Positions 60,106-64,000 of a DNA stretch of 64,000 nucleotides are shown piece by piece. The notes below the pieces were generated by a model. That model saw only the letters and a list, made by a program, of their open reading frames with translations. It was not told the DNA's origin and made no database searches. Numbering within the stretch: position 1 is the stretch's first letter; each line of letters starts with the position of its first letter. The DNA is taken from assembly GCA_041398565.1 (NCBI GenBank), contig JAWKUN010000002.1, positions 2,108,001 to 2,172,000 of the forward strand, in the 5' to 3' direction. The position numbers and the translations under genes are program-made. Origin of the DNA: DATGPD01 sp041398565 (GTDB lineage: Bacteria > Planctomycetota > UBA1135 > UBA2386).

Positions 60106-61186
60106 AGTTGAAGCGCATGACCGGCACGAATGTGGCGATCAAAGCCCCGGTCGGGGCGCTGGCGCTCGAGGTCGAGTAGAGCAGCCGTCGGTCGACGGTC
60201 GCCGGGCCCGTGACGTCGAACTGCACGGCGTCCGACAGTGAGACCTGCAGCTGCGGCGCCGCGCGCGCCGCGTCGAAGACGGCGAACTGGGTGAACAGGG
60301 TGACGCCGGCGCCCGCCGTCAGGTCGGGAAAGCTCAACACGTAGGGCGCGGCGAAGCTGCCGACCGCGCCGAGCGCGTCGGAAGTGACCGGCACGGCGAG
60401 GTCGAGCGATGCGCGCAGCGGCGTGCACAGCCGCCCGTTGAAGTCGGTGTCGGGGTCGTTGGCCCCGACGGCGAGCACGCCGAACGAGTTGGCCGGTCCG
60501 CGCAGGGCGTGCTGGCCGAGGGTGGTCAGACCGGCGCTCGTGCTCGGGCCGTGCTTGATGATGTCGAAGCCGCCGACGTTGGGGGGCACCACGCACGGCT
60601 GCAGCCCCAGGTAGGTCGAGCGGCCGACCGACACCGACGTGGTGCCGTCGACGCAGTCGAGGGAGTAGTTGGTGCCGCCGACCACGCTGCTGGTCTGGAA
60701 CTCGACCAGCAAGGCCGTGTGGTTGGGCTGGGTGACGTTGTTGGCGCCGAAGTAGGCGAACACCACCGGCAGCGGGAAGGTCACCAAGAACCCGGCGCCG
60801 CCGACGGTCGCCGGGAGGTTGACGACGCCGAGCGGATGGGTCTTCTCGAAGCCGGAGTAGTTGGTGGCGAACGTGGTCGACAGGGCAGCGAAGTCGGCGT
60901 GGTCGAGGACCAGGGTCACGTTGGCCGTGCGCGCCGCGCTGGTGGGCGCCGCCGGGTCGGGGCGCAGTGCCACGCTCGACAGGGCCTCGCCGCCGGGGCC
61001 GGGAATCGATCGCACATCGTCGACCACGTACTGGAAGCGCCTGCCGCCGCTCGAGGTGTTGAACGGCTGCAGGGACGACACCACGCTGTCGCCGTCGTTG
61101 CCGATGCCGGGGGGCGAGGTGAAGCGGCCCTGGGCCGCGAGCCCGGTGGCAGCAAGGCACGAGCAGAGAGAGAGGCGTAGCGGCAT
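60104..61186 (-). CDS. Secreted protein of unknown function
   Basis: 360 residues with a signal peptide (MPLRLSLCSCLAATGLAAQG). Mature part is beta-rich and asparagine/threonine-rich (SVVSSLQPFNTSSGGRRFQY, VVGGTNYSLDCVDGTTS); the C-terminal 60 residues (TAGAGVTLFTQFAVFDAARA) resemble the exported C-terminal domain type of this genome. No enzymatic motif. The longer frame upstream is a shadow of the methyltransferase gene. Its stop lies inside the repeated palindrome. Confidence 0.65.
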   Translation of the reverse strand: MPLRLSLCSCLAATGLAAQGRFTSPPGIGNDGDSVVSSLQPFNTSSGGRRFQYVVDDVRSIPGPGGEALSSVALRPDPAAPTSAARTANVTLVLDHADFAALSTTFATNYSGFEKTHPLGVVNLPATVGGAGFLVTFPLPVVFAYFGANNVTQPNHTALLVEFQTSSVVGGTNYSLDCVDGTTSVSVGRSTYLGLQPCVVPPNVGGFDIIKHGPSTSAGLTTLGQHALRGPANSFGVLAVGANDPDTDFNGRLCTPLRASLDLAVPVTSDALGAVGSFAAPYVLSFPDLTAGAGVTLFTQFAVFDAARAAPQLQVSLSDAVQFDVTGPATVDRRLLYSTSSASAPTGALIATFVPVMRFN

Positions 61187-61344
61187 GCGACGGGCGAGGG
61201 CGAGGGAGCCGGGCGCGGCAGGGCGTTCTCTTGTAGCACCTGAGCGTTGGCGTGCACGCTGGCCCGTGGCGACGTCGCGTCGCCGAGTCGGACCGGCAGC
61301 CGCTGCGGACGCGAAGTCCCGTAGCTGTCGGCTCGGCGGTGTAC

Positions 61345-62142
61345 TCAAGCGTCGCGGCGCACCGCAAACTGGAGATGGCTGCCGAGACCCAGCCACTCCG
61401 GCTCGGCGTGCACGGCCTCTTCGCGCTCGAGCAGGCGCAGCCGGCCGGCGCGATCCTCGAGCCACGCCTCGTGCCGGCGCTGCACCAGGCACGTCTTGGC
61501 GATGCACGACAGCCAGGCGAAGCCGCTGCGTTCGGTGAGGTGCCGCAGCTCGCTCGGCGTGAACATCTTCATGCCGAATTCTTCGGCCTTGTCGCGGGCG
61601 CGCCAGCGCGTGCGGCCGGTGCGGAGCAACGCCAGGCCTCCGTCGAGATCGCCCTCGTCCAGCAGGGTGCGCACACCGGCCACGCGATTGTCGACCGACA
61701 GCACCGCGTGCGCCCCCGGCTTGAGCACGCGCCGCAGCTCGGCCATGGCCCGCTTGGGGTCGGCGCAGAACGACAGGGGGTCGCCCTGGGCGGTGGCGAA
61801 GTCGAGGCTCGCCTCGTCGAGGGCGGACATGTCCTCCAGGCCGGCCTGCACGTAGCGCGTGTCGCCGCGGTCCCTGTCGGCTTCGACGTTGCCGCGCGCG
61901 GCGTCCAGCATGCCACCGCTGGGATCGAGGAACACGACGTGCAGGCCGGCCTTGCGCAGGCGGCGGCCGAACCAGCCGGTGCCGCAGCCGAGGTCGGCCG
62001 CCCAGCCGGGCCTCGCCGCCGGCACGAAGCGCAGCAGGTGACGCCAAGACACGTCGCGATAGAAGCGCCAGTAGGCGGTGTCGTAGACGTCGTCGTAGCG
62101 CTTGCTGATCCGATCGTGGAAGCGACGGTTGCTGCGGTCCAT
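61345..62142 (-). CDS. Class I SAM-dependent methyltransferase
   Basis: 265 residues from the ATG at 62142. Motif I is AADLGCGTGWFGRRLRKAGL, followed by VVFLDPSGGMLDAARGNVEA (motif II area) and a LDFATAQGDPLSFCADPKRA strand, then ELRRVLKPGAHAVLSVDNRV, the typical substrate-site segment. The N-terminal YDDVYDTAYWRFYRDVSWRH is a cap like that of ubiquinone/menaquinone or small-molecule methyltransferases. Substrate unknown. It is divergent from the cytochrome gene at 62241. Confidence 0.85.
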   Translation of the reverse strand: MDRSNRRFHDRISKRYDDVYDTAYWRFYRDVSWRHLLRFVPAARPGWAADLGCGTGWFGRRLRKAGLHVVFLDPSGGMLDAARGNVEADRDRGDTRYVQAGLEDMSALDEASLDFATAQGDPLSFCADPKRAMAELRRVLKPGAHAVLSVDNRVAGVRTLLDEGDLDGGLALLRTGRTRWRARDKAEEFGMKMFTPSELRHLTERSGFAWLSCIAKTCLVQRRHEAWLEDRAGRLRLLEREEAVHAEPEWLGLGSHLQFAVRRDA

Positions 62143-62240
62143 GGCGAGGGAAGAGCCCAAGCATGGGGCGAAGGCGTCGCCGGAGCGCGCGGATTGCCGT
62201 AGAGTTTGACCCCATCTCGAGCGTTCGGCCGGCTCCGTCG

Positions 62241-64000
62241 ATGCCTCGCAATACCCACCAACGCCTTCGCCTGACCCTCGTCCTGGCCGTCGTCCTGGCG
62301 CCGCTGGCCGTGATCGCCGCGCTGGTCTACGGGCACGACCCGGTGGCAGCCGAGGCGGAGCGCCCCCTCATCCACCGCGCCGACGACTACGTCGGCTCGG
62401 CCGAGTGCGCGTCCTGCCACCCGGACCATCATGCGAGCTGGGCCAAGACCTACCACCGCACGATGACGCAGCGAGCCAGCCCGGAGACGGTCGTGGGCGG
62501 CTTCGACGGCCGCGTCGTGGAGATGTTCGGCGGCAAGGCGCGCCCGTTCCGCGAAGGCGACCGCTTCTTCATGGAGGTGCCGGCCCGCGACGGCAGCCGC
62601 TACGTCGGTGAGGTGGCGCTGGCGGTCGGCTCGCACCGCTACCAGCAGTACTTCGAGCTGATCGAGCGCGAGGGCGGCACCTGCTACCGCCGGTTGCCGC
62701 TGCTGTGGCACATCGGCGCGCAACGCTGGATGCACCTCAACGGTGTCTTCCTGGCGCCCGACGACGACGACTGGAGCGTGCACGCGTCGATCTGGAACGA
62801 GAACTGCATCTTCTGCCACAACACCGGCCCGCGCCCGGGGATCGTGTCGTTGGCCACGCGCGGCGAGAGCGCCAAGCGGGCGTACGACTCGAGCGTCGGC
62901 GAACTCGGCATCGCTTGCGAGGCGTGCCACGGACCCGGCGGCGCTCATGCGCGCCGCAACCGCGATCCGCTGACGCGCTACGCTCGCGCCGAGCGTGTCG
63001 CGGACATCATCGCTCCCGCCAAGCTCGACCACGAAGCCAGCAGCGCGCTGTGCGGGCAGTGTCACGGACAGCGCTTGCCCTTCCCGCAGCAGCGCATCGA
63101 GGCGTGGCTGCAGACCGGGCCCACCTACCGCCCGGGCAACCGCCTGACCGACCACGTCACGCCGATCACCCGCGAGACGCCGAGCCTGAACGCGGATCCG
63201 GGGCTGTTCCGCGATCGCTTCTGGGGCGACGGCACCGCGCGCCTGTCCGCCTACGAGATGCAGGGCGTCAGTGAGTCGCCGTGCTTCCAGCGCGGCCAGA
63301 TGAGCTGCGGCTCGTGCCACACGATGCACGGTGGGGATCCGGCGGGCATGGTCGAGCCCGACATGCGCAGCGACCGCGCCTGCGTGCAGTGCCACGAGGG
63401 CATCGGCCGGGACGTCGCCGCGCACACCAAGCACGCGCCGGACAGCGCCGGGGCGCGCTGTCTCGACTGCCACATGCCGCGCATGGTCTACGGCATCCTG
63501 TCCATCCACCGCAGCCACAAGGTAGAGGTGCCCGACCCCAAACGCGATGGCGAGAGCGGCAGGCCGCACGCATGCACGCTGTGCCACGCCGACAAGACGT
63601 TGGCCTGGTCGGCCCGAGAGATGAACCGCCTTTGGGGCGACGGGCGCGCCAGGTTCGCCGCGCCCGACAGCCGCCCGGACCAGGCCGACCTGGCTCTGCC
63701 CGACGCCATGGCCTCGCTGCTGTGCGGCGACGCGGTGCAGCGCGCTGTGTATGCGGCGGCGCTGGGGCGACCCGGGCTCGCCGTCACCCCCGACCACGCC
63801 GCCGAGGTGCGCGTGGCGCTGATCGCCACCCTGTTCGACGCCTACGCCAGCGTGCGCTGGTTGGCCTGGCGCAGCTTGCAGGCACTCGAGGTCGAGGCGC
63901 CGCCGCCCGTGCGGGATGTGCTCGCCGCATTCGATCACGTCGGTGCGCGCGAGACTCGCGAGCGGGTCGGACGTCAGCTCTTCGCCACGTTCGCGCAGCA
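62241..64000 (+). CDS. Multiheme cytochrome c (at least eight hemes), 3' end outside window
   Basis: At least 586 residues; the gene runs off the right edge. One N-terminal membrane helix (LTLVLAVVLAPLAVIAALVY) anchors it on the periplasmic side. Eight C-x-x-C-H heme sites lie at residues 56 (CASCH), 189 (CIFCH), 226 (CEACH), 271 (CGQCH), 356 (CGSCH), 381 (CVQCH), 407 (CLDCH) and 445 (CTLCH). After the last site the protein is helical, HEAT/TPR-like (EVRVALIATLFDAYASVRWL). It resembles the multiheme respiratory cytochromes of the NrfA/c554 and decaheme type and probably carries electrons in the envelope. It starts at an ATG 98 bases from the divergent methyltransferase start. Confidence 0.9.
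   Translation, partial: MPRNTHQRLRLTLVLAVVLAPLAVIAALVYGHDPVAAEAERPLIHRADDYVGSAECASCHPDHHASWAKTYHRTMTQRASPETVVGGFDGRVVEMFGGKARPFREGDRFFMEVPARDGSRYVGEVALAVGSHRYQQYFELIEREGGTCYRRLPLLWHIGAQRWMHLNGVFLAPDDDDWSVHASIWNENCIFCHNTGPRPGIVSLATRGESAKRAYDSSVGELGIACEACHGPGGAHARRNRDPLTRYARAERVADIIAPAKLDHEASSALCGQCHGQRLPFPQQRIEAWLQTGPTYRPGNRLTDHVTPITRETPSLNADPGLFRDRFWGDGTARLSAYEMQGVSESPCFQRGQMSCGSCHTMHGGDPAGMVEPDMRSDRACVQCHEGIGRDVAAHTKHAPDSAGARCLDCHMPRMVYGILSIHRSHKVEVPDPKRDGESGRPHACTLCHADKTLAWSAREMNRLWGDGRARFAAPDSRPDQADLALPDAMASLLCGDAVQRAVYAAALGRPGLAVTPDHAAEVRVALIATLFDAYASVRWLAWRSLQALEVEAPPPVRDVLAAFDHVGARETRERVGRQLFATFAQ

Noticed and set aside
61569..63938. A 789-codon antisense frame over the cytochrome gene
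   Set aside because: The plus strand carries eight perfect heme motifs and a signal anchor; the antisense frame has none.
1..64000. CRISPR arrays, prophage or insertion sequences
   Set aside because: No regularly spaced direct repeats with unique spacers, no transposase, integrase or phage structural gene was found.

Overview
The window is very GC-rich and almost certainly comes from an uncultured member of the Planctomycetota. The clearest markers are a protein with a planctomycete cytochrome c domain and DUF1549/DUF1553 domains next to a Tat-exported DUF1501 protein, an ECF sigma factor fused to a membrane anchor and extracellular beta domains, many one-off secreted proteins with a shared type of C-terminal domain, and a bacterial V-type ATPase operon. 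This assignment rests on gene content only.

Layout. Positions 1-9.0 kb: the end of an ECF sigma factor gene, a secreted protein with a LecA-like end, a patch of broken gene tails around an AbiEii-like nucleotidyltransferase, a frameshifted TorF-type porin, the sigma/anchor fusion and a secreted lectin-fold protein. 9.2-15.4 kb: two translationally coupled exported giants, a hydrolase/propeller protein and a 13-repeat RCC1 protein. 15.7-22.9 kb (minus strand): a V-ATPase operon in the order E, DUF2764, A, B, D, I, K; the K subunit keeps Na+-binding residues. 23-31 kb: a ThrE-type exporter, an ArsR/tandem-SRPBCC operon with a clear palindromic operator, an MscS channel and a PRC-barrel protein. 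31-38 kb: aminopeptidase N, lipid kinase, alpha/beta hydrolase, a polytopic membrane protein and a DUF3332-like lipoprotein. 38-49.5 kb: the DUF1501 and DUF1549/1553 pair, a Tat-exported epimerase fold, and a membrane protein coupled to a CotH/beta-helix protein. 50-52 kb: a soluble PAS protein and a soluble chemotaxis transducer. 52-54.5 kb: a DsbD-like reductase. 54.5-64 kb: a beta-propeller protein, tRNA-Lys, a GT2/YfhO pair, tRNA-His, a secreted protein, a methyltransferase and an eight-heme cytochrome c that runs off the end.

The most notable item is the DsbD-like gene. Its frame meets a TGA exactly where the first active-site cysteine of the C-terminal thioredoxin domain belongs, reads on in frame for 96 more codons of good thioredoxin-like sequence, and has a strong bulged hairpin starting 4 bases after the TGA. 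I read it as a selenoprotein with a UxxC active site. Non-coding structure is also rich: one family of bulged palindromes (three copies), a second dispersed family around GGTGTC (three copies), a local palindrome duplication, and a pentanucleotide repeat inside a coding start region that could switch expression.
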